Shown here piece by piece: positions 32,407 through 40,758 of a DNA stretch of 64,000 nt. The notes under the pieces were generated by a model that had not been told where the DNA came from, ran no database searches, and was given only the letters and a program-made list of their open reading frames with translations. The position numbers were made by a program, and so were the translations under genes. The stretch lies in contig CBDEGO010000002.1 of the NCBI GenBank assembly GCA_965237995.1, positions 1-64,000 of the forward strand, in the 5' to 3' direction. Each line of letters opens with the position of its first letter. The stretch's first letter is position 1. Source of the stretch: JAAELZ01 sp965237995. Its GTDB lineage: Bacteria; Pseudomonadota; Gammaproteobacteria; Arenicellales; Poriferihabitantaceae.

Positions 32407-33624
32407 ATGATGGCCCCAACATACAAAAATCACGACCAAATTAGTGGTTTCACCCTCGTTGAAATCTTAGTCGGCATCTCCCTTAGCCTAGTCGTACTTG
32501 GGGGCGTATTGGCGGTTTATATCCCTACACTGCAATCATGGAGAGTGACCACTAGTCTTGCTGAAATACAAGATACGGAAGCTATTTTACATGACACTTT
32601 TGGCACCAGTATCCGTCAAGCTGGCATTATCGGTTGTGGAAATAATACCCGCAGCAAAGACAATATAACCCCGTTCACTGGCGCACAAAGAGCATTGGTC
32701 TCTGGTTGGGCATTTCCATCGCCAATTAGATCAGACACTGACACTAACAACTTTGTTACTGCAGATCATTTTTTAGCCAATACACTCGGCGTATTCCCAG
32801 CAAATGCCAGTGATACAGCGCTCAATAACGCATTTGTAAACCTTAATGCTAAACGTCTAGTAGACTCTACAAATACAGCCATCGGAGATGTGTTTTACAC
32901 ACTCACACCATCAACAGGGTTTTATCGAATCAACTCTGCAGCAAGCACCTCTACATTAATCCAGGTAGAAAATAACGTAAGTATTAACGCGGGTGAGTTT
33001 TTTGTCGTCAATACCTGTGATGCTTCGCGCATTGTAAGAGCAATCAGAACTAATCGCTCTGGCCAAATTAATTTCGCGTCTGCGACAGAGTTCACCGTGC
33101 CACCTGACAATACCGTCGTTAACCGATTTAATCCAGTCGCGTATTATCTAGGTTCTTTCACCGCAAACTCAGACGAAAGCACAACAATTCCCACTCTGTA
33201 TCGCAGGACTATTAGCCAAGCGCTTACTAACAGCGGCGCGTTCCAAATAATTGACACCCCAATTAGCACCGGCATAGAGAACCTTCGGCTACAGTTCGGT
33301 GTTTCTGCAGGTGGTGACTTCATTGTTAACTATCAAACTGCCCATACATTACCTAGCACAACTGGAAACATAGCAGATTTAAGCAACGTTACCAATGTAA
33401 AAGTACATGTCATGATCAGAGCAAGCAGCGCAGGTACGGGCAGTTCTAAGCAGAGTTTAAGATTTCCTGACATAAACGGACACATGGTCGACTGTTATTT
33501 AGATACCGACCCCGACCCGAGCGCATGCCCATCATTTGTTACGGATAGCCCCACCATTCCCCGCAAGGTGATTACCTTCACTTACGTATTCCCTCATCAA
33601 GCGGCCATCATTCATGGCGCATAA
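32407..33624 (+). CDS. pilW: Type IV pilus minor pilin PilW
   Basis: The 405-residue protein has a leader ending ISG before FTLVEILVGISLSLVVLGGVLAV, the processed prepilin helix with Glu at position 5, followed by a long globular domain. DTFGTSIRQAGIIGCGNN matches the start of PilW. Six or so Cys are spread through it. It is larger than the pilins around it, as is normal for PilW. Its last 11 bases overlap the frame of the next gene if that gene starts at 33614, which suggests translational coupling. Confidence 0.88.
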   Translation: MMAPTYKNHDQISGFTLVEILVGISLSLVVLGGVLAVYIPTLQSWRVTTSLAEIQDTEAILHDTFGTSIRQAGIIGCGNNTRSKDNITPFTGAQRALVSGWAFPSPIRSDTDTNNFVTADHFLANTLGVFPANASDTALNNAFVNLNAKRLVDSTNTAIGDVFYTLTPSTGFYRINSAASTSTLIQVENNVSINAGEFFVVNTCDASRIVRAIRTNRSGQINFASATEFTVPPDNTVVNRFNPVAYYLGSFTANSDESTTIPTLYRRTISQALTNSGAFQIIDTPISTGIENLRLQFGVSAGGDFIVNYQTAHTLPSTTGNIADLSNVTNVKVHVMIRASSAGTGSSKQSLRFPDINGHMVDCYLDTDPDPSACPSFVTDSPTIPRKVITFTYVFPHQAAIIHGA

Positions 33625-34201
33625 AATGAGCTTAAAGCTAATGTTAACGGGTAGCCCTTTTAGACAGCAATCGGGTTCAATTCTGTTGATCAGCTTAATC
33701 TTATTATCTGCCCTATCTATTCTTGGCGTCTCGTCTATGCGTAGCGCTTTAACCGAAGAAAAAATAGCAGGTAATTTGCAGGATTTACATCTAGCAACCG
33801 AGTCAGCGCAAAGTGCCTTACGGGACGCCCAACGTCGAATACGAATTACCAGCGATCTCGAAACAGAAAACGGATTCTATCGTTCTGTTGGCGAAAATAC
33901 TTCGATTCCAGATTTAACGACTTGGACAGATGCGACTAGTTTTCAAGTTAGCAATAATGAAATGGCACGTACAGGCGATGATTTTGATGCGACGTATGAC
34001 AACGATGGCACTTTTCCTTACCCTAGGTTCAAACTAGAGAAGTTCGCTTTTCAACCGACTTACGGAATCGGCGATTCCACCCCGATAGAGATTGAGGCTT
34101 CTCGATCGAATTCCTTCTATAGAGTCATTGCAAGAGGAGTGGGCCCGTCAGGCAATAACGAAATCACGCTTGAAAGCATCATTGTTCAAGGTAGCCAGTA
34201 G
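33614..34201 (+). CDS. pilX: Type IV pilus minor pilin PilX
   Basis: The 195-residue protein has a leader ending QQSG before SILLISLILLSALSILGVSSMRSALTEEKIAGNLQD, the PilX-type N-terminus in which the conserved Glu at position 5 is replaced, as in other PilX/GspK-like proteins. The rest is globular with no further motif. The start can be ATG 33614, inside pilW, or ATG 33626, two bases after the pilW stop; both keep the leader. It lies between pilW and pilY1, as in other gammaproteobacterial clusters. Confidence 0.87.
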   Translation: MAHKMSLKLMLTGSPFRQQSGSILLISLILLSALSILGVSSMRSALTEEKIAGNLQDLHLATESAQSALRDAQRRIRITSDLETENGFYRSVGENTSIPDLTTWTDATSFQVSNNEMARTGDDFDATYDNDGTFPYPRFKLEKFAFQPTYGIGDSTPIEIEASRSNSFYRVIARGVGPSGNNEITLESIIVQGSQ

Positions 34202-34227
34202 TCGACAGAAAGTTGCTACACTGAATA

Positions 34228-37200
34228 ATGAACTCTTTTATGAGCAGACAATCGATTGCTAATATGTTGTTCGGCCTTTTCCTAGCTCTCCTGCTTAGCA
34301 GAGCGGTGATTCAAACCTCAGAAGCAAGACCTTCGCAGGTCCCATTGGAAATCACATACGCTGTTGAGCCAAACATATTGTTTCTGATAGATACCTCTGA
34401 CTCTATGAACAAAAGCGCGTCTACAGGTACACATACAGGCCCTCCTCCGTCACTGTTAGCTGTTGCGCAAAATGCAGTAAATCAAATCATTGAGCAAACT
34501 GATCACACTCGATTCTGCCTAGCGTCGTTTGCTAAATCTGCCACAAATGACCACTTCGGCCCACCTTACGGAGCAGCAATGTCAGGTGACTCTATGTGCG
34601 AAAGTGAAAATAAAACGGCCATACAGTCGGCCGTTAGCGCACTCACTGGATCCGGATACACTCCTCTAGTCTCTAGCTATTACGACGTTACGCGCTACTT
34701 TCGTGGCAAAGGTCCCGCTTTTGGGGTATTTGACGGCATTAATAATCAGCATCCTATCCAGTATCGATGTCAAACTAATAGCGTCATTATCGTATCAGGC
34801 AATGATCCTGATCATGATTGGGAGATAGATGAAGTGGTTAATAGCACCATTGATTTCGCCACTGAAGCAGCCACGATTCCCATCGCTGAAGGAGGAGATG
34901 GCCAAGCGCATTCATTTATCGAGGGCAATGCCAATACTGGAAATTGGGACAATGTAGGCCCCACAGATGAACATTTAATAGACGATCTAACCTTGTTTGC
35001 TAGGCAAATAGATTTAGTTCCAGAATCAACAAATGGCCACAACTACCCTGCTGCGGCCCATTACACGGCAAACAATCTGGATGATGACAGCGAAGGGTTT
35101 GATGATTCTGACTTTAAGCAACAAAATTTAATCACACATACCATTGGCTATGGAATTAATTTAACCTCTTTGCAAGCAGCGGCTGTCAATGGAGGCGGTA
35201 TTTCTCAATCAATTGGCACAGAGTTTAATTCACTTGTTGGGGCAATTTCACTAGCGGTATCAACAAGTATAGGCCATTCTTCAACTACGAATGTAGGCGC
35301 TGCACAAACCTCAGTAGAATTGGTAGAAACAGACGGTGGCGGCACAACAAAGAAAGTTAATAGCGTTTTTGTCACTGAATATGACTCAAGTGATTGGAGT
35401 GGAGACTTACATCGAATAGAGTTGGAACAAGACAACAATGGGGGATTTACTCCGGTTCTAAAATGGAGCGCAGCCGCTAAACTTGACTCGAGAGACATAA
35501 CAAGGCGTATTTTTACTCACGACGGAGCAAGCACCAACAATATTGTAGACTTTAACTATACCGCCTTGACTGCAAGTAACATTCCCGCGCTTGGAGGCAA
35601 CGCAGACAATGAAGAAGCATTAATCAACTATATTAGAGGTGACAGGAGTAAGGAACAAACCACCACCGCACCGACTGATCGGCTTTTTAGAACTCGCTCT
35701 TCCATACTCGGCGACTTCATTCACTCTCGGCCTAAACTCGTCAAACGCTTCAATTACGGATATCCTGATGAAGATTACAAAGCCTTTTTAAAATCTGAAG
35801 AAATAAAAAACCGAGCAGAAAGAATCTACATCGGTGGAAATGACGGTATGTTGCATGCATTCGACGAAAGAGGTAATGAAAGATTTGCCTTCATTCCACA
35901 TACTTTGCTACCGCACTTACAGCACCTATCTACGCTTTCGTACAATGATAATCACCAATATTATCTTGACGGAGAAATGACGATTGTAGATGCGAAAATA
36001 GACTACTCCAGCACAGCCACCGATGGTTGGGGCACCGCTTTAGTCTCTCCTTTAGGTGCTGGCTACAAGGGGCTGTTTGCTCTGGATGTCTCAGACCCAT
36101 CTGCTAGTGATTCCCAAACGTTTATGTGGGAAATTAACGAGACGACTAGCGGGTACTCTGAAATGGGCCACATCATTAATATTCCAAAAATTGTTAGATT
36201 TAAAGTGCCGACCAATAGCAACGGGGGCTACAAAGAACAATGGGCCGCAATCGTTGGCAACGGCGTGCATAGCCAAGATGCAAATAACAATAACCGCATC
36301 GGGCAAGCAGTGTTATATATTATCGACCTTAAGGATGGGTCGCAGCTAGCTGAAATAGTGGTTGATGATGCTCTTTCGGGAACTAGTGATAGTTATACGA
36401 GCTTTAGCGAAGGTAACGGACTAACCAGCGTTGAACCAATCGATATAGACCTCGATGGATATGTAGACCGTATTTATGCTGGCGATTTAAAGGGGAATAT
36501 TTGGCGTTTCAATTATATTGAAACTGCTGCCACTGCTTCTACCGCAGCAAGTTATATCACGGCCAACTTGACACCCGCATTTGGTTCTGGTGTCAATACA
36601 CCAATATTTACCGCCACGGGCCCCGTAGGAGCGGCGAACACTAACGGAATTTCCAATGTTACATCAGAATTTCGCCACCAGGCTATAACAGGAGAACTCA
36701 CCGTTACACCCTCTCCAAAAGCGGCTAAATCATCAAAAGGAGAGATGATTTTTTTCGGTACTGGCCAGTACTTTGACTTCAGTCATCTATTGGTTGAAAA
36801 CAATCGTGCCATTCAAACCATATATGCCTTTTGGGACAAAGGGGGTTGGGGTACGTTAAGTGATTCTGCGACTCGAACTCGGGCAAATTTAAAGGAGCAA
36901 ACTATTAATCAAACTGCAAATGGCACCACACGCAATTTCACTAATGCACTTCCAGCCTATGACCAAGGGGAATTAGGCTGGTACATGGATTTACCTGATT
37001 ATGGAGAGCGTATAATTAGAAAGCCTATTTCTGTGTTCGATCATATCGCTTTTGCTAGTCAAGGCCCGCCTTCCGCCGATAGGTGTGTCGACGGCGTTCA
37101 AAGCTGGAACATGATCGCTCGTAAAGATACCGCAACAGCCTTAATAGATGACCAAGGTACATTGATAGACGGTGGCACAAAGAATACGGGCAAACCGACT

Positions 37201-37347
37201 CAAGACCCTGTTTTTATAGAATTAAGTAGCGGCGAACTAATCGGGTTACAACTAGATAGTGATATAGCAACGGGTAATGCACCTGCTTCTACATTTAAGA
37301 TACCTAAAAACTACCAGCGCACTTCTTGGAAAAAGATATCACCATGA
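34228..37347 (+). CDS. pilY1: Type IV pilus tip-associated protein PilY1
   Basis: The 1039-residue protein has an N-terminal signal-like segment, a von Willebrand A-like region starting EPNILFLIDTSDSMNKS (DxSxS metal site at about 55-60), and a C-terminal PilC/PilY1 beta-propeller. The propeller includes RIYIGGNDGMLHAFDERGNERFAFIP near 530-555 and a calcium site DIDLDGYVDRIYAGD near 739. The vWA part acts as the mechanosensor or adhesin domain, and calcium binding to the propeller controls retraction. It lies after pilX and its last four bases overlap the pilE start, so the two are coupled. At 1039 residues it is slightly shorter than the Pseudomonas form. Confidence 0.9.
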   Translation: MNSFMSRQSIANMLFGLFLALLLSRAVIQTSEARPSQVPLEITYAVEPNILFLIDTSDSMNKSASTGTHTGPPPSLLAVAQNAVNQIIEQTDHTRFCLASFAKSATNDHFGPPYGAAMSGDSMCESENKTAIQSAVSALTGSGYTPLVSSYYDVTRYFRGKGPAFGVFDGINNQHPIQYRCQTNSVIIVSGNDPDHDWEIDEVVNSTIDFATEAATIPIAEGGDGQAHSFIEGNANTGNWDNVGPTDEHLIDDLTLFARQIDLVPESTNGHNYPAAAHYTANNLDDDSEGFDDSDFKQQNLITHTIGYGINLTSLQAAAVNGGGISQSIGTEFNSLVGAISLAVSTSIGHSSTTNVGAAQTSVELVETDGGGTTKKVNSVFVTEYDSSDWSGDLHRIELEQDNNGGFTPVLKWSAAAKLDSRDITRRIFTHDGASTNNIVDFNYTALTASNIPALGGNADNEEALINYIRGDRSKEQTTTAPTDRLFRTRSSILGDFIHSRPKLVKRFNYGYPDEDYKAFLKSEEIKNRAERIYIGGNDGMLHAFDERGNERFAFIPHTLLPHLQHLSTLSYNDNHQYYLDGEMTIVDAKIDYSSTATDGWGTALVSPLGAGYKGLFALDVSDPSASDSQTFMWEINETTSGYSEMGHIINIPKIVRFKVPTNSNGGYKEQWAAIVGNGVHSQDANNNNRIGQAVLYIIDLKDGSQLAEIVVDDALSGTSDSYTSFSEGNGLTSVEPIDIDLDGYVDRIYAGDLKGNIWRFNYIETAATASTAASYITANLTPAFGSGVNTPIFTATGPVGAANTNGISNVTSEFRHQAITGELTVTPSPKAAKSSKGEMIFFGTGQYFDFSHLLVENNRAIQTIYAFWDKGGWGTLSDSATRTRANLKEQTINQTANGTTRNFTNALPAYDQGELGWYMDLPDYGERIIRKPISVFDHIAFASQGPPSADRCVDGVQSWNMIARKDTATALIDDQGTLIDGGTKNTGKPTQDPVFIELSSGELIGLQLDSDIATGNAPASTFKIPKNYQRTSWKKISP

Positions 37348-37793
37348 TGAAAAAGGCAGAAAGGCAACCTAAGCATTTAACCTATGGGTTTAGCTTGACT
37401 GAATTAATAGTTGTTATTGCAATGATCGCAATTTTGGCCTCTCTTGCTTTGCCCAGTTATCGAAGCGCTACAGCGCGCAGTGATCGAGCAACGGCTTTAT
37501 CCGACATCAATCAGATCGCACAAGCATTAGAACGTTTTTACACCTACAACCGAGTTTACACAAATGACTTCGGTAATATAGCGATGGGGGCTGCTGGGGA
37601 CTTTGCCATCACCTCAGTGGATGGCTTGTATCACTACGCTATTAATAACGTCGCTGCTGATGATCAAACCTATTCCATATTAGCCACACCCGTCGCAAAA
37701 ACTAACCGTGATGTATTCTTATTGCGCCAAAATCAAATAGGTGTACAACAACAATCTAGCGATGGCGTTGTTTGGTCGGATGGATGGCCATAA
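37344..37793 (+). CDS. pilE: Type IV pilus minor pilin PilE
   Basis: From ATG 37344 the protein has 149 residues with the prepilin cleavage site in YG before FSLTELIVVIAMIAILASLALPSY, Glu at position 5, and a globular part with DINQIAQALERFYTYNRVYTNDF typical of PilE/FimU-like pilins. The start overlaps the pilY1 stop (ATGA), which favours it over an in-frame codon at 37326. It ends 14 bases before the convergent ispH stop, and no terminator was seen between. It completes the minor pilin set. Confidence 0.88.
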   Translation: MMKKAERQPKHLTYGFSLTELIVVIAMIAILASLALPSYRSATARSDRATALSDINQIAQALERFYTYNRVYTNDFGNIAMGAAGDFAITSVDGLYHYAINNVAADDQTYSILATPVAKTNRDVFLLRQNQIGVQQQSSDGVVWSDGWP

Positions 37794-37807
37794 TTTAGCC
37801 ATAACCC

Positions 37808-38725
37808 TTAAGCCAATTTAGCGGGTAGCGCGAAGGAAACATTTTCAGCCGGACCTTCCATTTGTACCACTGCCCCGCCTAGCCCTTTTAATGTTGCAAC
37901 GACTTGCTCGACTAGTACTTCTGGGGCGGAAGCGCCAGCGGTTACACCTACACTGGCTTTATTACTCAACCATTTTTCTTCGATTTGATCCGCTCCATCA
38001 ATTAAATAGGCTTCAATTCCATTTTGTATTGCCAATTCAGCCAATCGATTCGAGTTAGAGCTGTTGTGCGACCCGACGACCAATACCACATCACATTCTT
38101 TAGCCAACTTTTTGACCGCATCTTGTCTATTTTGCGTTGCGTAACAAATATCGTTTTTGCGCGGGCCAACTATATTTGGAAAGCGCTGCTTAAGCGCATT
38201 GATAATTTCAGACGTATCATCAACTGACAAGGTTGTTTGGCTAACATACGCCAGCAAGTCTGGGTTACTCACTTCTATTTTTGCAACGTCGGCTATTTTC
38301 TCTACCAAGATCACACCCGATTTAACTTGCCCAAGTGTACCTTCTACTTCAGGGTGTCCTGCGTGTCCAATGAGTATAATTTCTCGTTGTTCTTTTCGGT
38401 AGCGAGTGACTTCTGTATGCACCTTGGTCACTAGCGGGCAAGTTGCATCATAAATATTTAGGTCCATACTTTCAGCGGATTCTCGCACTGCCTTAGAAAC
38501 GCCGTGCGCGCTGAAAATAACCGTTGCTCCTTTCGGAACCTCATGTAATTCTTCAATGAATACCGCACCCTTTTGCGTTAAAGAATTAACCACAAACTTG
38601 TTATGCACCACTTGGTGCCGGACGTATATCGGGGCGCCATATAGTTTCAAAGCCCTTTCAACAATTTCAATTGCCCTATCTACACCCGCGCAAAAACCCC
38701 TAGGGTTTGCAAGTAAAATTTTCAT
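37808..38725 (-). CDS. ispH: 4-hydroxy-3-methylbut-2-enyl diphosphate reductase
   Basis: The 305-residue protein starts MKILLANPRGFCAGVDRAIEI and has the three Cys of the 4Fe-4S cluster: in GFCAGVDRA (C12), DATCPLVTKVH (about 96) and DICYATQNRQ (about 193). His residues in VRHQVVHNKFVV and GHAGHPEVEGTLGQV bind the diphosphate. It makes IPP and DMAPP in the MEP pathway. In most gammaproteobacteria the gene follows lspA and fkpB; here a 150-base gap with a hairpin replaces fkpB. Confidence 0.96.
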   Translation of the reverse strand: MKILLANPRGFCAGVDRAIEIVERALKLYGAPIYVRHQVVHNKFVVNSLTQKGAVFIEELHEVPKGATVIFSAHGVSKAVRESAESMDLNIYDATCPLVTKVHTEVTRYRKEQREIILIGHAGHPEVEGTLGQVKSGVILVEKIADVAKIEVSNPDLLAYVSQTTLSVDDTSEIINALKQRFPNIVGPRKNDICYATQNRQDAVKKLAKECDVVLVVGSHNSSNSNRLAELAIQNGIEAYLIDGADQIEEKWLSNKASVGVTAGASAPEVLVEQVVATLKGLGGAVVQMEGPAENVSFALPAKLA

Positions 38726-38781
38726 TATCTCTTAAATTATCGTTGATTAGTTAAAGTGTGCAGCGCTTTACAAATTATAAC

Positions 38782-38798
38782 ATTAGCGAAACGCTAAT
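38782..38798 (-). terminator. Possible terminator after lspA
   Basis: ATTAGCG (38782-38788), a 3-base loop and CGCTAAT (38792-38798) form a perfect 7-bp stem. On the minus strand it is followed by GTTATAATTTG, which is only moderately T-rich. It could end the murJ-to-lspA unit before ispH. The stem is AT-rich and termination may be incomplete. Confidence 0.45.
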
Positions 38799-38875
38799 TT
38801 AGATGCCTCATCTTATGCGGTACTTTAAGCAGTTGTTAAATATCTATAGAGCCTCGCAACAAAGCAGTGTGGCAA

Positions 38876-39391
38876 CTAGGGTTTAGATTCTCGGTTTTGA
38901 ATAAGGAAAATACCAAAGCTGTCCATCAGCAGCAACACGGCGCCAACGCATATTGCACTGTCGGCGACGTTAAAAGCTGGAAACGCCCAAGCTCCATAGT
39001 GGAAACTTAGAAAATCGATCACAAAACCATGGGCAACACGGTCTATCAAATTGCCTATTGCCCCACCAAGTATTAGGCCTAAGGCTAAAGACAACTGCCG
39101 TTGTTTGTTGGCAACCTGCAATAACCATCTAATAATGACGACTGAGGCAATGAGCGCAACAATGCCAAAGAACCAGGTTTGCCACCCTTTACCGTTATTA
39201 AGAAGCCCAAATGCTGCGCCATAATTATGCGCATGCACTATAGAAAAAAACGATGTGATTGGGTTTTGCGAATACAACGGCATAGAGATATAAATCGCAA
39301 TTTTCGAGATTTGATCTAACACAATCACCACTATCGCGATAAGTAAATAGGTAAACGCATAACGCCAATTTGAATCTTTCAGAATGCTCAT
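38876..39391 (-). CDS. lspA: Lipoprotein signal peptidase
   Basis: From ATG 39391, two bases after the ribF stop, the protein has 171 residues with four membrane helices. The Asp pair of the aspartyl peptidase is in GNLIDRVAHGFVIDFLSFH and FNVADSAICVGA; NYGAAFGLLNNGKGWQ is the conserved second motif. It removes the leader from prolipoproteins in the inner membrane. A longer frame to 39436 would overlap ribF and is less likely. The gene for IleRS, which usually lies between ribF and lspA, is absent. Confidence 0.95.
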   Translation of the reverse strand: MSILKDSNWRYAFTYLLIAIVVIVLDQISKIAIYISMPLYSQNPITSFFSIVHAHNYGAAFGLLNNGKGWQTWFFGIVALIASVVIIRWLLQVANKQRQLSLALGLILGGAIGNLIDRVAHGFVIDFLSFHYGAWAFPAFNVADSAICVGAVLLLMDSFGIFLIQNRESKP

Positions 39392-39393
39392 CG

Positions 39394-40335
39394 TTAGGTA
39401 GTCAACTGTTGAAAATACTTTCTCGCCGTATCGCAATCAGCCGTAATTTGTTTTTGCAGTGCTTCAAACGAATCGAATTTTTGCTCAGAACGAATCATTG
39501 TACAAAAATCAACGCAAATGCGTTGCCCATACACCTCTTGAGCAAAATCAAATAGATGAACTTCTAACAGGTGTTGCAAGCCTCCGACTGTTGGTCTAAC
39601 GCCAATGTTCGCGACACCTTGTATCGTCTCATCAGATACGCCTTTAACTTGTACCGCATAAACCCCGTGTAAAGCACGTCGATGCTTCATCGATAAATTT
39701 AATGTAGGAAACCCCCAAGTTCTACCTCTTTGGTCCCCTCGAATCACGCGACCGACTATATTATAGGGCTTGCCGAGTAAAACATTGACTTGGTCAAAGG
39801 CCCCTTTTAGTAACAATGCGCGCAATCGAGTGCTACTAACCCGTTGCTGCTGATTGAGCAATGTCTGCATTTGAGTCACGCTAAAGCCAAGACGGTTGCC
39901 CGCTTCAATCAATGTTTTTAGGGATCCTTCACGCCCTGTTCCGTATCTAAAGTCGTCGCCCACAACAACATGGCAAGCATTAAGTTGCTGCTTTAAAACA
40001 TGGCTAGAAAATGACTCAGCAGACGTTTTTGAAAAGGCTTCATCGAATCGCTTTAAACAAACCACATTGACCCCTAAAGCACTTAGTCCAATACATTTTT
40101 CTGTGGCAGACATTAGCCGCTCAGGCGCACCACTTGGACTAAAATATTCCGCTGGAAGTGGGTCAAACGTATACACCGCCAACTTTGCACCCAACTCATC
40201 GGCTTTTTGCTTGGCTAGACCAATCATCTTCTGATGACCTACATGAAGCCCGTCGAAATTCCCTATAGTAACAACCGCAGGCTTATCTCCATGGTCGTAG
40301 AATTGGGTGTCACGAACTATCTTCATCTTATTCAA
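39394..40335 (-). CDS. ribF: Bifunctional riboflavin kinase/FAD synthetase
   Basis: The 313-residue protein has an N-terminal nucleotidyltransferase domain with TIGNFDGLHVGHQKMIGLAK and VVGDDFRYGTGREGSLKTL, and a C-terminal kinase domain with GRVIRGDQRGRTWGFPTLNL and HGVYAVQVKG. It makes FMN and FAD, which the FAD oxidoreductases in this window need, though they are far away. It lies between the DUF2203-like gene (upstream) and lspA (downstream). Confidence 0.95.
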   Translation of the reverse strand: MNKMKIVRDTQFYDHGDKPAVVTIGNFDGLHVGHQKMIGLAKQKADELGAKLAVYTFDPLPAEYFSPSGAPERLMSATEKCIGLSALGVNVVCLKRFDEAFSKTSAESFSSHVLKQQLNACHVVVGDDFRYGTGREGSLKTLIEAGNRLGFSVTQMQTLLNQQQRVSSTRLRALLLKGAFDQVNVLLGKPYNIVGRVIRGDQRGRTWGFPTLNLSMKHRRALHGVYAVQVKGVSDETIQGVANIGVRPTVGGLQHLLEVHLFDFAQEVYGQRICVDFCTMIRSEQKFDSFEALQKQITADCDTARKYFQQLTT

Positions 40336-40371
40336 TCGTTATAGTACAGATACTTCGGTGATGGCTTCTCA

Positions 40372-40755
40372 TTAGCGTGAAATTAACTGCCGGTCAGAAA
40401 AGGAACAACCATACTCTATAAAATATCTAATTTTTCTATCAGGCAACTGCCAACTATACCAACCTTCCCCATTGTCAAACCCGACTTGCCACAAACCATG
40501 TACCGCGAGTCCCAATCGACGCATTTTTCTAGTCCACTGTTCCACGATATAAACATATTGTGCGTTCAACTCTTCCACTCTCGGGTCAGCTGGCACCTTA
40601 ACATGCAACTGTACTTGCACCTGCTTTAGCTCATCGGCTGACTGCTTCGTCAAATTGTGTACAAACTTAAGCTGGGTATTGGCCTCTGCGTAAGTGAAAA
40701 TCAGATGCCCACCATCTTGTATTACATTTTTAGCTTGTTGGTTTACAGCCTTCAC
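40372..40755 (-). CDS. DUF2203-like hypothetical protein
   Basis: The 127-residue soluble protein has a helical N-terminal part beginning TYAEANTQLKFVHNLTKQ and a C-terminal segment GLWQVGFDNGEGWYSWQLPDRKIRYFIEYGCSFSDRQ, which resembles the W-x-L-G-E-x-x-I-x-x-(W/F)-H-E end of DUF2203 proteins. The likeness is weak and unconfirmed. It is inserted between murJ and ribF, three bases after murJ, in a place where no gene is usually found, and is probably co-transcribed with them. No function is proposed. Confidence 0.6.
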   Translation of the reverse strand: MKAVNQQAKNVIQDGGHLIFTYAEANTQLKFVHNLTKQSADELKQVQVQLHVKVPADPRVEELNAQYVYIVEQWTRKMRRLGLAVHGLWQVGFDNGEGWYSWQLPDRKIRYFIEYGCSFSDRQLISR

Positions 40756-40758
40756 GGT

